The notes beneath the pieces are model-generated. The model did not search any database and was not told where the DNA came from. It saw only the letters and a list, made by a program, of their open reading frames with translations. Positions 1-7,867 of a stretch of 64,000 nt of DNA are shown in pieces. The DNA comes from Mycolicibacterium septicum DSM 44393. GTDB lineage: Bacteria > Actinomycetota > Actinomycetes > Mycobacteriales > Mycobacteriaceae. The position numbers were made by a program, and so were the translations under genes. Location: positions 865,109-929,108 of the forward strand of contig NZ_HG322952.1 in assembly GCF_000455325.1 (NCBI RefSeq). Direction: 5' to 3'. Numbering within the stretch: position 1 is the stretch's first letter; every line of letters starts with the position of its first letter.

Positions 1-40
1 CCCCGCAGCCGTTGACGTTGTCACTCAATCCGATCGGCGG

Positions 41-1288
41 ATGACCTCACCGCGCAGTGCATCACTGCCGCCCCGCGCCGGCTCGCACGGCCCGCGCGGG
101 GTGCTGGTGACGCTGTGTGTCACCGAGATCATCAGTTGGGGTGTGCTCTACTACGCCTTCCCGGTGTTGTTGCCCCAGATCTGCGGCGACACAGGGTGGT
201 CGGCCTCGGCGGTGACTGCCGCGTTTTCCGCAGGCCTGCTCACCTCGGCGATCATGAGCGTCCCGGTGGGCCGAGCGCTGGACCGCCATGGCCCCCGCTG
301 GGTCATGACAGGTGGTTCGGTGCTCGGTGTCGCCGCACTGCTGGGGATCGCCGCGGCCCCCACCTTCGGGTGGTTTCTTGCCGCGTGGGCGCTGGCCGGC
401 GTGGCGATGAGCGCGGTGTTCTACGCGCCGGCGTTCGCCGCGCTGACGCGGTATTTCGCTCCCCATGCTGTGCGGGCGCTGACCGTGCTCACGTTGGTCG
501 CCGGGTTCGCCAGCACTGTTTTCGCCCCGCTGACCGCAGTGCTCTCGGCGCATCTGGATTGGCGTACCACCTATCTCGTGCTCACGGCGTTGCTGGCGGT
601 GGTGACCATCCCGGCCCACCTCGTCGGACTGCGACAGCCGTGGCCGCCGATGATCCATCACCATGCGGTGCAGGCTGCGACCCTCACGGCACGCACCCGC
701 CCCTTCGTCGCCCTGACGGCGGCGTTCGCGCTGGCGGCGCTGGCCTCCTACGCCGTGGTCATCAACCTCGTCCCGTTGATGGCCCAGCGCGGGTTCAGCA
801 CCCAGGCAGCGGCGGTGGCCCTCGGCCTCGGCGGCGTGGGCCAGGTGCTGGGCCGGATCGGTTATCAGAGTTTGGTGCAGCGCTTCGGCGTCGTCACCCG
901 CACTGCGCTGATCATGGGCATCGTTGCGGTCACCACCGCACTGTTGGGACTGTTCACCTCGCTGGCGGCGCTGATCGGCGTCGCGATCGTGGCGGGCATG
1001 GTGCGCGGCATCATGACGCTGCTGCAGGCCACTGCCGTGACAGAACGCTGGGGCACAGCCCATTACGGGCATCTCAGCGGAATCCTGTCAGCACCATTGA
1101 TGTTCACCACCGCACTAGCCCCGTTCATCGGCGCCGCACTGGCCACCGCGCTGCACGGCTACGCGGCCATGTTCGTCGTCCTGGGCGCGGCCGCCGGCCT
1201 GGCAGCGGTCTTGGCCACCGCCACCGGCGTGGCAGCACCCGAACTCACCACCGGTACACCATCGACGAAAGAACCGTCACGGCAATGA
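41..1288 (+). CDS. MFS transporter of the ars island
   Basis: A 415-aa hydrophobic protein with about 12 predicted membrane segments and a major facilitator A-motif region after TM2 (GRALDRHGPRW, around residues 75-85). The ATG follows a GGCGG stretch. Its stop overlaps the next start codon as ATGA (1285-1288), so it is translationally coupled to the flavin monooxygenase. Transporters of this kind occur in arsenic operons, but nothing identifies the substrate here; no GAPDH gene is beside it, which argues against ArsJ. By context an efflux pump for an arsenical or another toxic compound is possible, but this is inference. Confidence 0.8.
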   Translation: MTSPRSASLPPRAGSHGPRGVLVTLCVTEIISWGVLYYAFPVLLPQICGDTGWSASAVTAAFSAGLLTSAIMSVPVGRALDRHGPRWVMTGGSVLGVAALLGIAAAPTFGWFLAAWALAGVAMSAVFYAPAFAALTRYFAPHAVRALTVLTLVAGFASTVFAPLTAVLSAHLDWRTTYLVLTALLAVVTIPAHLVGLRQPWPPMIHHHAVQAATLTARTRPFVALTAAFALAALASYAVVINLVPLMAQRGFSTQAAAVALGLGGVGQVLGRIGYQSLVQRFGVVTRTALIMGIVAVTTALLGLFTSLAALIGVAIVAGMVRGIMTLLQATAVTERWGTAHYGHLSGILSAPLMFTTALAPFIGAALATALHGYAAMFVVLGAAAGLAAVLATATGVAAPELTTGTPSTKEPSRQ

Positions 1289-2460
1289 CTTCCGCCTCAC
1301 CACGCGACGCGATCGTGATCGGTGCCGGCCAATCCGGACTGGCCGCCGCCGCCGCGCTACGCGACCGCGGCCTGCACCCGCTCATTGTGGACGCTCGTGG
1401 TGAACCCGGCGGATCCTGGCCGGACTACTACGCCAGCCTGACCCTGTTCAGCCCCGCCCGCTACAGCGCGCTGCCCGGCGTGGCATTCCCGGGCGATCCC
1501 GACCGCTATCCGCATCGCGACGACGTCATCGACTACCTCCGCGGTTATGCCGCAGGGCTGTCTGTGGACATCCACACCGGCGATGCGGTCACCACCGTCA
1601 CCGGCGACCCGAGTGGCTTCACCGTCTTCACCGCCGCGGGCCGGCAGTGGAGCACACCGATCCTGATCGCCGCGACCGGAAGCTTCGCCAAGCCCTACCT
1701 GCCCAGTTTCCCCGGAGCCGACACGTTCACCGGCCAACTGCTGCATGCCAGTGCCTACCGAAGTCCCGACCCGTGGGCCGGGCGGCGCATCGTGGTTGTG
1801 GGCGCCGGCAACTCGGCAATTCAGATCGGTGCCGAGCTGGCTGAAGTCACCGACGTATCCCTGGCCACCCGAGACCGGGTGCGGTTCATTCCGCAGCGAC
1901 CGTGGGGTCGCGACATGCACTTCTGGTTCACCGTCACCGGCCTGGATGCCGCACCGATCGGCCCGTGGCTGAACCAACCGCCTACCGTTCCGGTGTTCGA
2001 CCACGGCACCTATCGGGACGCGCTCACCGCCGGTCGTCCCGACCGGCGACCGATGTTCCGTCGTCTCGACGGCGACTCGGCGGTGTGGGCCGACGGCACC
2101 CGCGAACAAGTCGACACCGTGCTGTGCGCGACCGGGTATCGGCCCGCGCTGGACTATCTCGCCGACCTGGGGGCACTCGATGACCGCGCGCTGCCCCGAC
2201 AGCGGCGCGGGTTGTCGCGCACTCACCTGGGGCTGGGCTTCGTAGGTTTGGAGTGGCAGCGGTCCCTATCTTCGGCGTCGCTACGCGGCGTCGGCCGGGA
2301 CGCCACCTATGTCGTGGATAAACTGCTGGCCCGCAACCCTTCCCGCCAAGGCGCGTGGCAACGACGAGCAGCCACGGGTGGCTGCGCGGCGGATCGGTGC
2401 GCTCAGCTGACGGCACGGAGATCACGTACCTGGTGCGTGGTGAGGGCCCGGTCCTGGTAG
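1285..2460 (+). CDS. ArsO-like flavin-dependent monooxygenase
   Basis: 391 aa. An N-terminal FAD-binding GxGxxG (IVIGAGQSGLA, residues 9-19) and a second NAD(P)H-binding motif (VVVGAGNSAIQ, about residues 172-182) define a class B-like flavoprotein monooxygenase, related in plan to the second copy at 8618-9667. ATGA overlap with the MFS gene upstream. The last 40 or so residues are Arg/Ala-rich, have no counterpart in the 349-aa paralogue, and are read across the start of the next gene (105-nt overlap). This suggests that a frameshift removed the original stop, or that the true end lies near 2355. Substrate unknown. Confidence 0.75.
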   Translation: MTSASPRDAIVIGAGQSGLAAAAALRDRGLHPLIVDARGEPGGSWPDYYASLTLFSPARYSALPGVAFPGDPDRYPHRDDVIDYLRGYAAGLSVDIHTGDAVTTVTGDPSGFTVFTAAGRQWSTPILIAATGSFAKPYLPSFPGADTFTGQLLHASAYRSPDPWAGRRIVVVGAGNSAIQIGAELAEVTDVSLATRDRVRFIPQRPWGRDMHFWFTVTGLDAAPIGPWLNQPPTVPVFDHGTYRDALTAGRPDRRPMFRRLDGDSAVWADGTREQVDTVLCATGYRPALDYLADLGALDDRALPRQRRGLSRTHLGLGFVGLEWQRSLSSASLRGVGRDATYVVDKLLARNPSRQGAWQRRAATGGCAADRCAQLTARRSRTWCVVRARSW

Positions 2461-3152
2461 CGGTGCATGGCGGCCTGGGTACCGCACTAAGTCTGATGCC
2501 GCTGGCCGACCATCTCACCGACCGGTTCACGGTCGCCCTGATCAATCTGCGCGGCCACGGAACCAGCCAGCGTGGCCTGTCACCGCCACACATCGACCGC
2601 TACACCGAGGATGTCGGCGCAGTCATCGACACGCTTGGCCCGATCGATGCCCTGTTCGGCTACTCGTTCGGTGCTGTTGTCGCACTGGAAACCGCGCTGT
2701 CCGCACCAGATTTGGTGCCGCGCCTGGCGCTGTATGAACCACCGCTGCCGATCACCTACCCCATCCCGGATCCGGAGTGGATCCGCGGCATGCTCGACGC
2801 AGGACGCTACGAGGAGTTGGTCCTGGATGCGCTGGGCCGCGGGGGCGGCGGACTCTCACCGGCCGAAGTTGCTGCCGCACGGGACAACCCGTTGTGGCTG
2901 GCCAACGTGGCCCATGCCCCCACGCTGCTGCCCACCATGGAGGTGCTGTCGGGACTGCCCGCTGATCTGCGCCGCTACGCCACCCTGCACACACCCACCA
3001 CCCTGGTGTCGGGCACCGCCAGCGCGGCGTTTCTACACCAGGCCATCGACCTGCTCACGCACGAGCTTCCCCACGCCACTCTGGTGCAGCTGACCGGCCA
3101 AGGCCACCACGTCGCGCCCGAGCCCTTGGCCGAGGTGCTGAAAACGCAGTGA
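2355..3152 (+). CDS. Alpha/beta-hydrolase fold protein
   Basis: 265 aa, GTG start. It has the oxyanion-region HGG (residues 39-41), an RGHG motif (about 68-71), the nucleophile elbow GYSFG (about 100-104, Ser nucleophile) and a late His in GQGHH (about 249-253), so the Ser-Asp-His triad looks complete. The start overlaps the monooxygenase frame by about 105 nt; a later start is possible, but the sequence from SADGTEITYL onward is typical of the family. It is the third gene of the MFS-monooxygenase-hydrolase operon. It may hydrolyse an ester or lactone made by the monooxygenase, which is inference only. Confidence 0.75.
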   Translation: MATTSSHGWLRGGSVRSADGTEITYLVRGEGPVLVAVHGGLGTALSLMPLADHLTDRFTVALINLRGHGTSQRGLSPPHIDRYTEDVGAVIDTLGPIDALFGYSFGAVVALETALSAPDLVPRLALYEPPLPITYPIPDPEWIRGMLDAGRYEELVLDALGRGGGGLSPAEVAAARDNPLWLANVAHAPTLLPTMEVLSGLPADLRRYATLHTPTTLVSGTASAAFLHQAIDLLTHELPHATLVQLTGQGHHVAPEPLAEVLKTQ

Positions 3153-3157
3153 TGGTC

Positions 3158-3201
3158 CACCGGCGGGATGCGAGCAGACCAGCGTTCGCATCCCACCGGT
3201 G
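3158..3201. terminator. Bidirectional hairpin between convergent genes
   Basis: Arms 3158-3173 (CACCGGCGGGATGCGA) and 3186-3201 pair at 15 of 16 positions around a 12-nt loop. The site lies between the stops of the hydrolase (+) and the dioxygenase (-). There is no U tract, as is common for mycobacterial terminators. Confidence 0.7.
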
Positions 3202-3211
3202 CCTGGAGGTG

Positions 3212-4162
3212 TCAGCGCGCGGTCTGGTTGGGGATCCCGCCGCGGAGCAGCTCGTGGGTGGTCGGGGTGTCGGTCGTCAGCCACAGACGCAACAGATGGC
3301 GCCGCCGGCTCAGTTCGTCGTGGTCGGTGTATTGCTCGCGTGAATGCAGCACCGTGGTGTTGTTGAGGATTTGCACGTCGCCGGGCCGAAAGTCCATTTC
3401 GATGTGAAAGCCCGGATCGTTGGCGATGTTCTCGACCAGGCGCAGCGCGGCCAACTGGTCATCGGACAGTCGAGGTGCGCCCGCGTGCTGTTGGGAGTCG
3501 CGGATGTACCAGGCGATGAAAAACAGCCGTGGGACGCCGTCGATCTCGGTGATCGGTGCCAGTTCGAAGAATTCGGGTTCACCGGCAGGCTGTTCCCCGT
3601 TGCGGCTCCACGGCATGGGTTGATACATCACCTCCACCAGGTGCGGGTCTTGGCGCAACATCTCGTTGTAGACCGCGTGGGCGCTGACAATCTTTGATTC
3701 GCCACCGGTTTTGGCCGGATGTAGACACAGCAGGCCGACCAGATCTGAACCGTCGCTGTGGAAGTCCTGGCGCAGATTTGTCCGGTACTTGCGCACACCT
3801 GGGCCGTGCTGGCCGCGCTCATCGCGGATATGGGTGAGCAGGTTGGCGTGGCGATCCTGACCGACGGGCTGGCCCAGCAGGCTGCCCAGCCCCAGGTAGG
3901 CGTGCTCAATCTGAGCCTCGGTGAGGTCTTCGATCGGGAAGTCGCGCAGCCGCACAAACCCCGCTCCCCGCTGCAGCATGGCCGCCCACCGCGCGGCTGC
4001 CGGGGCGAAGTGACGTGCCAGGTCCTGCTGCGCTCCGCCGCGCCCGTAGTCGATGAGAGCCCGGCGGTCCGCGGGCGAGAGGTCGATCGACCATGCGTGC
4101 TCATCGGGAAAATCGGCGGGCGTCCACACCGACGGCAAATCCACTGGCACTGAAGCGGTCAC
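3212..4162 (-). CDS. TauD/TfdA-family Fe(II)/2-oxoglutarate dioxygenase
   Basis: 316 aa from GTG at 4162, chosen because AAGGAG sits 7 nt upstream. The frame stays open further upstream, but that part is low-complexity and overlaps the arsR gene. The iron-binding facial triad is visible as H135-x-D137 (DFHSDGSD) and distal H273 (TVLHSRE); Arg residues at 286-288 are placed to bind 2-oxoglutarate. It lies 44 nt downstream of the arsR at 4207-4560 on the same strand, so it is probably co-transcribed and arsenic-controlled. Dioxygenases of this family are not classical arsenic genes; a role on an organoarsenical or a sulfonate/taurine-type substrate is open. Confidence 0.8.
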   Translation of the reverse strand: MTASVPVDLPSVWTPADFPDEHAWSIDLSPADRRALIDYGRGGAQQDLARHFAPAAARWAAMLQRGAGFVRLRDFPIEDLTEAQIEHAYLGLGSLLGQPVGQDRHANLLTHIRDERGQHGPGVRKYRTNLRQDFHSDGSDLVGLLCLHPAKTGGESKIVSAHAVYNEMLRQDPHLVEVMYQPMPWSRNGEQPAGEPEFFELAPITEIDGVPRLFFIAWYIRDSQQHAGAPRLSDDQLAALRLVENIANDPGFHIEMDFRPGDVQILNNTTVLHSREQYTDHDELSRRRHLLRLWLTTDTPTTHELLRGGIPNQTAR

Positions 4163-4206
4163 GGGAGAACTCCTTCTCGAGAGGGCGAACGATGGGATTG
4201 ATTGGG

Positions 4207-4560
4207 TTAGCAGCAGGTAGCCAACACGCCGCGCAAGGCGTCGAGGGCAGCGACATGGGCCCGGTAGTAGACGTTCATCCCGCGTCGCTGCGACAGCGCC
4301 AATCCCGCCTTCTTCAACTGGCCGAGATGGTGGCTGACGGTGCCGTCGGACAGACCGACGGCGGTGGCCAGGTCTTGAGTGCACAGCTCACCGTCGCGGG
4401 CGGTCAGCAGGATCGATATCAGCCGCAGCCGAGCGGGGTCGGCCAATGCCTTGAGACGCAGCGCGAGCGCGACGGCGACGTCCTCATCCATCGGCGCCGC
4501 GGAGATCGGGGCGCAACAGATCGGGGCACTGACATCGATAACAGGCAACGCCTTGGGCAT
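4207..4560 (-). CDS. arsR: ArsR-family metalloregulator with CC pairs at both ends
   Basis: 117 aa winged-helix repressor. The start is taken at ATG 4560 (MPKALPVID) because the paralogue at 10139-10492 starts the same way. HTH region HHLGQLKKAGL. Vicinal Cys15-Cys16 (PICCAP) plus Cys60 (ELCTQD) match the arrangement I recall for the Corynebacterium glutamicum type (C15, C16, C55); a second CC pair ends the protein. The usual CxC of the alpha-3 site is CTQ here, so As(III) is probably bound through the N-terminal pair. A perfect 22-bp palindrome lies 18 bp upstream of the start (4579-4600) and is the likely operator. First gene of an arsR-dioxygenase unit. Confidence 0.85.
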   Translation of the reverse strand: MPKALPVIDVSAPICCAPISAAPMDEDVAVALALRLKALADPARLRLISILLTARDGELCTQDLATAVGLSDGTVSHHLGQLKKAGLALSQRRGMNVYYRAHVAALDALRGVLATCC

Positions 4561-4578
4561 GCCGCCAACCATAACCAT

Positions 4579-4600
4579 CTATTTGATATATATCAAATAG
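4579..4600. promoter_or_regulatory. 22-bp perfect palindrome, probable ArsR operator
   Basis: The half-site CTATTTGATAT (4579-4589) is followed at once by its exact reverse complement (4590-4600). It is the most AT-rich stretch nearby and lies just upstream of the arsR start at 4560, where a SmtB/ArsR-family dimer would block its own promoter. Confidence 0.75.
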
Positions 4601-4758
4601 CTCAGTGCCGGATTCCCGACGTCGAGCACGGTGGCGGCGGTGCTCGCGTTGACGTGCGTGTCGGCGGTGGCTGCGACACTGGGGGCAGCGGCCGCGCCGG
4701 TGTGCTGGGCGGGTTGCTCGGATGCGCCGGGGGTCGGCCATCTGCAGGGGCGGTCGAC

Positions 4759-5673
4759 ATGGGGGCGGTCGTGGACAGTGCGGTGATCGATGGGACCGAT
4801 CCGGCAGTCGTGGTGTCGGCGCAGGAGTTGCGGGCCTGGACCGATGCCGAGGTCGAGGCCGCGACGTTTCGGTGCTGCGGCTGCAGCGTCGAGATGTACC
4901 CGAAAGCCCACCGCCCCGACCGACGAGTGCAGGCGCACTTTGCCACCAAACCGCTTCGCCAGCATGTGAATTGCACCCTGGTTGATGAGACCGCCGCTGC
5001 CGGTGGCGTGATCGCCGGCGGTTCCCCTGGCCGACTGCCGGTGCTGCGTCCGACCCGGCTGGTCGAATCCGAGGACCGCAAGATCAGCGGGGAACCCGCC
5101 GCCAGCTTGTCGCCGAGTGCAGATCGCCGCCGCACCTCGCTAGTGCCGGTATCGGCGACAGGTGACGTACGCCGGAGAACGTCGGGCAGCGCGATCGCCC
5201 GATCGATCAGGCCATTCGCAGCGGCGTTTCTGGAGATGAGCGCCGAGGAGCGCCGAGGGTCGCCGATCGAGCTTCCGGGCGTCAACGCCGACCGGTACCA
5301 ATTCGCGTTCAAAGGACTCCCGCGCCGCGACATCGTCCGGCTGCCGCATCGGCGGGTGCTTCATGCCCAGCTGCGCTGGACGGGGCAGATCTCCGACGTC
5401 GACGGCATCTACCGGGTTGAACTATATGCCGGAGAAGGTTACGACCCCGACTCGCGCCGATTCACGCGGCCGTGGACGCTGGTAGTCGACCATCGAGACT
5501 GGACCTCGGGGCAGCGCAACCATTTTCGCGATGAGTTCGCCTCGGTGTCGGGTGCGGCACGTGATCATGGCTTGACGCCGTGGGCGTTTGCGCTGGCCGA
5601 TCAGAATCCCGCAGAGCTCACCGAATTGACCCTCACCCGCCGCGCGTATGTCGCGTTCTTACCCGGTCAGTGA
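4759..5673 (+). CDS. Hypothetical protein with CoiA-like N-terminal zinc-ribbon motif
   Basis: 304 aa from ATG 4759; the frame is open upstream, so the start is uncertain. Residues 39-42 form C-C-G-C, followed by AHF (His60) and HVNC (His69, Cys72), a Cys/His pattern like the N-terminal metal site of CoiA-type proteins. A low-complexity Arg/Ser/Pro linker (about 95-175) leads to a C-terminal domain (about 180-300) with several aromatic strands that I do not recognise. No nuclease motif is clear. It sits between the arsR palindrome and a convergent XRE regulator. Function unknown. Confidence 0.6.
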   Translation: MGAVVDSAVIDGTDPAVVVSAQELRAWTDAEVEAATFRCCGCSVEMYPKAHRPDRRVQAHFATKPLRQHVNCTLVDETAAAGGVIAGGSPGRLPVLRPTRLVESEDRKISGEPAASLSPSADRRRTSLVPVSATGDVRRRTSGSAIARSIRPFAAAFLEMSAEERRGSPIELPGVNADRYQFAFKGLPRRDIVRLPHRRVLHAQLRWTGQISDVDGIYRVELYAGEGYDPDSRRFTRPWTLVVDHRDWTSGQRNHFRDEFASVSGAARDHGLTPWAFALADQNPAELTELTLTRRAYVAFLPGQ

Positions 5674-5724
5674 ATCGCCACCGGGCGACCACCCTCACCC
5701 CCGGACGGACACCCACGGACTGTG

Positions 5725-5991
5725 TCAGGTGTCCATCGAGTCGTCGAGCAGGTCACTGGCCGGCACTCCGAGCACCTCGGCGATGTCATAGAGCCGCTCA
5801 AACAACAGCCCGCGCTTGCCGTGCTCGACGTGGATGAGCACATTGCGCGTGACGCCCGACTCCAGGGCGAGCGCTTCCTGGGTTAATCCTCGTTCGAGCC
5901 GCAAGCTGCGGATACGACGTCCCACAGCGCGGCGGCGCTGGGCCCACTGGGCGGCTCGTTCGGGGTCTGTCTGACTGGGTCGGGTCGGCAC
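5725..5991 (-). CDS. Small XRE-family HTH regulator
   Basis: 88 aa. The central part (RIRSLRLERGLTQEALALES, residues 27-46, then GVTRNVLIHVEHGKRG) is a standard Cro/C1-type HTH with the conserved Gln after the Thr. The domain fills nearly the whole protein, so it is a minimal DNA-binding regulator. It is convergent with the CoiA-like gene. CTACTAGTAG (6030-6039), 39-48 bp upstream of its start, could be its own operator. The target is unknown. Confidence 0.8.
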   Translation of the reverse strand: MPTRPSQTDPERAAQWAQRRRAVGRRIRSLRLERGLTQEALALESGVTRNVLIHVEHGKRGLLFERLYDIAEVLGVPASDLLDDSMDT

Positions 5992-6288
5992 GCCACCCAG
6001 TAGTCAGTTCAGCAACACAAGAGTCTGCCCTACTAGTAGTACATTGGACTGGCGGGGTCTCAGGAGTGGCTTTTCCGAAGCGCCGGTGCGAGGAGGACCT
6101 AGGCCCGGCCGCGCAGGAGGCGGGTGACCGCCAACCAGACGCCCTCCAGTGCCCTCCTGAGACTCCGCCCCGCTTACTCAGATCCGTGCGTCAGACGCTG
6201 GCGCCCTCGCCCGGAGCGCAGGCGCGTGAGCGCAACGGCGCGAGACCGGTTGTTGCCGAAGATGGTCGGCCTCACTGCGGGGCCGCGG
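5992..6288. other. Intergenic stretch without a supported gene
   Basis: Apart from the 10-bp palindrome CTACTAGTAG at 6030-6039 I see no coding signal, tRNA or repeat. Short frames here have no family resemblance. It separates the XRE gene from the stop of the orphan pstS. Confidence 0.5.
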
Positions 6289-7377
6289 CTAGGTGATGCT
6301 GTCGACTGCTGTCGAGACCTTGGATTGAAAGTCGGGCGGCAGCGGGATGTAGCCGCTCTTGTTGAGCCCGGTCTGGCCGGCGGTGATGGTGGAGTGCAGG
6401 AATGCCTTGACTGCCTTGCCTACCTCGGGGTCGGGGTATTTCGAGCAGACGATTTCATAGCTGGCCAGCACGATTGGGTAGGCGCCTTTTTCGGTGGGGA
6501 GATAGATCGGTTTCAGGTCCAAGACGATGTCGTTGCCCTGGCCGGTAATTCCGACCGAGGAGATGGTTTTGCCGACCCAGTCCGAGCCGATGTGCACGAT
6601 GCCGGCAGAGGTCCGGATGTCGGCGGCGGCCAGTTCCTTTTCGATGGCATAGGACCATTCGTTGTAGCTGATGGCACCCTCGGTGTTTTTCACGACCTCC
6701 GAGGTGCCCTGATTGCCAGGTGCGCCCTGCCCCGTGCCGCCCTGGAATGTCTTTCCGGCGCCGTGGGTCCACGCACCTTCGGAGGCAGCCTGCAGATACT
6801 GCTGGAAGTTGTCGGTGGTGCCAGATGAGTCGCTGCGATAGACGACATGGATGTCGAGGGCGGGCATTTTTCCGTTGAGTGCCACGAGCGCCGGGTCGTC
6901 CCATCGGGTGATGGCGCCGGTGAAGATCTTGGCGATGGTGGGTGCGTCGAGGGTCAGCACGTCGACCTCGCTGAGGTTGAACGTGATGGCCAGGGGGCCG
7001 AAAGCGGCAGGCAGGTTCCAGGCGTCCGAGCCGCCGCAGCGTTGCTTGGCAGCCGCGTATTCCTGACCTTGTAGCGCAGTGTCTGATCCGCCGAAGTCAG
7101 TTTTGCCGTTGAGGAATTCTTCGACGCCGGCTCCTGAGCCGTTGGCGGTGTAAGTGACCGTTTTGCCCGGACAGGCATCCTCGTAGGTCTTGATGAATCG
7201 GGTCATCGCGTTGGCCTGCGCGGTGGATCCGCTCGCGGTGAGGGTCGGCGTGCCCCCGCAGTCCACCGTGGCGTTCTTGGCGTAGGGCTGCACGGGTCCG
7301 GTGGTGGCGCACCCAGCCAGAAGCAGTGCCCCGCCAACGGCCAGAGCTGCCGCCGTGCGGGATCGGCGAAGTGTCAT
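6289..7377 (-). CDS. pstS: Orphan phosphate-binding lipoprotein PstS (island copy)
   Basis: 362 aa from ATG 7377, chosen over the longer TTG frame because the signal peptide starts there and AAAGGA lies 10 nt upstream. The lipobox LLLAGC gives lipidated Cys23. Typical PstS phosphate-binding segments are present: TASGSTAQ (about residues 46-53), GSGAGVEEF, the GGSDTAL loop and YRSDSSGTTDNF. It is a clear paralogue of the chromosomal PstS at 23225-24352. No pstC/A/B lies beside it. It is divergent from the ArsR-ArsC fusion gene, with an operator-like palindrome at 7581-7596 between them. It should bind phosphate outside the membrane, possibly selecting it over arsenate. Confidence 0.9.
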   Translation of the reverse strand: MTLRRSRTAAALAVGGALLLAGCATTGPVQPYAKNATVDCGGTPTLTASGSTAQANAMTRFIKTYEDACPGKTVTYTANGSGAGVEEFLNGKTDFGGSDTALQGQEYAAAKQRCGGSDAWNLPAAFGPLAITFNLSEVDVLTLDAPTIAKIFTGAITRWDDPALVALNGKMPALDIHVVYRSDSSGTTDNFQQYLQAASEGAWTHGAGKTFQGGTGQGAPGNQGTSEVVKNTEGAISYNEWSYAIEKELAAADIRTSAGIVHIGSDWVGKTISSVGITGQGNDIVLDLKPIYLPTEKGAYPIVLASYEIVCSKYPDPEVGKAVKAFLHSTITAGQTGLNKSGYIPLPPDFQSKVSTAVDSIT

Positions 7378-7580
7378 GTCGACTGTGTCCTTTGCGTTCG
7401 TCTGGATAGGGGTGGATACGTGTTGGCCTGGGCAGTCAGCCGCACATCGCTGCGGGTTGACCAAGCAGGTGGGACACGGTGTGCGCCGACAACGGCGTGG
7501 CCACGGTGCCGTGCCGCGGCGTCGATTCGGGCCGCACCATTCGCCTGCGGCCCGTCCGCATATCGCTCAGCCATGATTGC

Positions 7581-7596
7581 CTCAATGATGATTGAG
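7581..7596. promoter_or_regulatory. Palindromic operator candidate, pstS side
   Basis: CTCAAT-GATG-ATTGAG, 6-bp arms around 4 bp. The arms are identical to those of the box at 7849-7864. It lies about 200 bp upstream of the island pstS start. Confidence 0.7.
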
Positions 7597-7848
7597 TGAT
7601 CTCGTGATGGGCAAGTGCCGTAACGGGATTCGCCGGGTGATGTCACCGAGCATTCATCTCCCGGGTGGTGGGAGTTCATGCATCGACGCCCCGAGGGCGA
7701 GCGGTGCGATGCGTGCACGTTCGTGTCCGTCCGACTGCGGCGCGCACCGCGGGTCGCAGTCCCGAGGAAGCCCAGAGGACAACACGAGTCGGTCGAGCAG
7801 TAATGGGGCCGCCGGTAGGTCGAGCTCCGGCTTGACGGCCTGCCATCA

Positions 7849-7864
7849 CTCAATGACCATTGAG
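7849..7864. promoter_or_regulatory. Palindromic operator candidate at the arsR-arsC fusion start
   Basis: CTCAATG-AC-CATTGAG, 7-bp arms. It covers ATG 7853 and lies 4-19 bp before ATG 7868, where a bound repressor would cover the -10 region. Same arms as 7581-7596. Confidence 0.75.
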
Positions 7865-7867
7865 CCA

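Larger units (their letters stand above)
7378..7867. other. Divergent regulatory region of pstS and the arsR-arsC fusion
   Basis: About 490 bp without a supported gene. It holds two copies of the same palindromic box (7581-7596 and 7849-7864) about 270 bp apart, one on the pstS side and one at the fusion-gene start. Open frames in between are compositional. A TTGACG at 7832-7837 could be a -35 element for the fusion gene. Confidence 0.6.

Noticed and set aside
115..1284. Long N-terminal extension of the first monooxygenase (frame open from 115)
   Set aside because: It overlaps the whole MFS gene out of frame; the FAD motif begins only after ATG 1285, which is coupled to the MFS stop.
41..1288. 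MFS gene as arsJ
   Set aside because: ArsJ works with an adjacent GAPDH that makes 1-arseno-3-phosphoglycerate; no GAPDH gene is present in the visible island.
6066..6828. Open frames at 6066-6296 and 6124-6828 upstream of and across the pstS end
   Set aside because: Low-complexity, and the second is antisense to pstS; no ribosome site or family resemblance.
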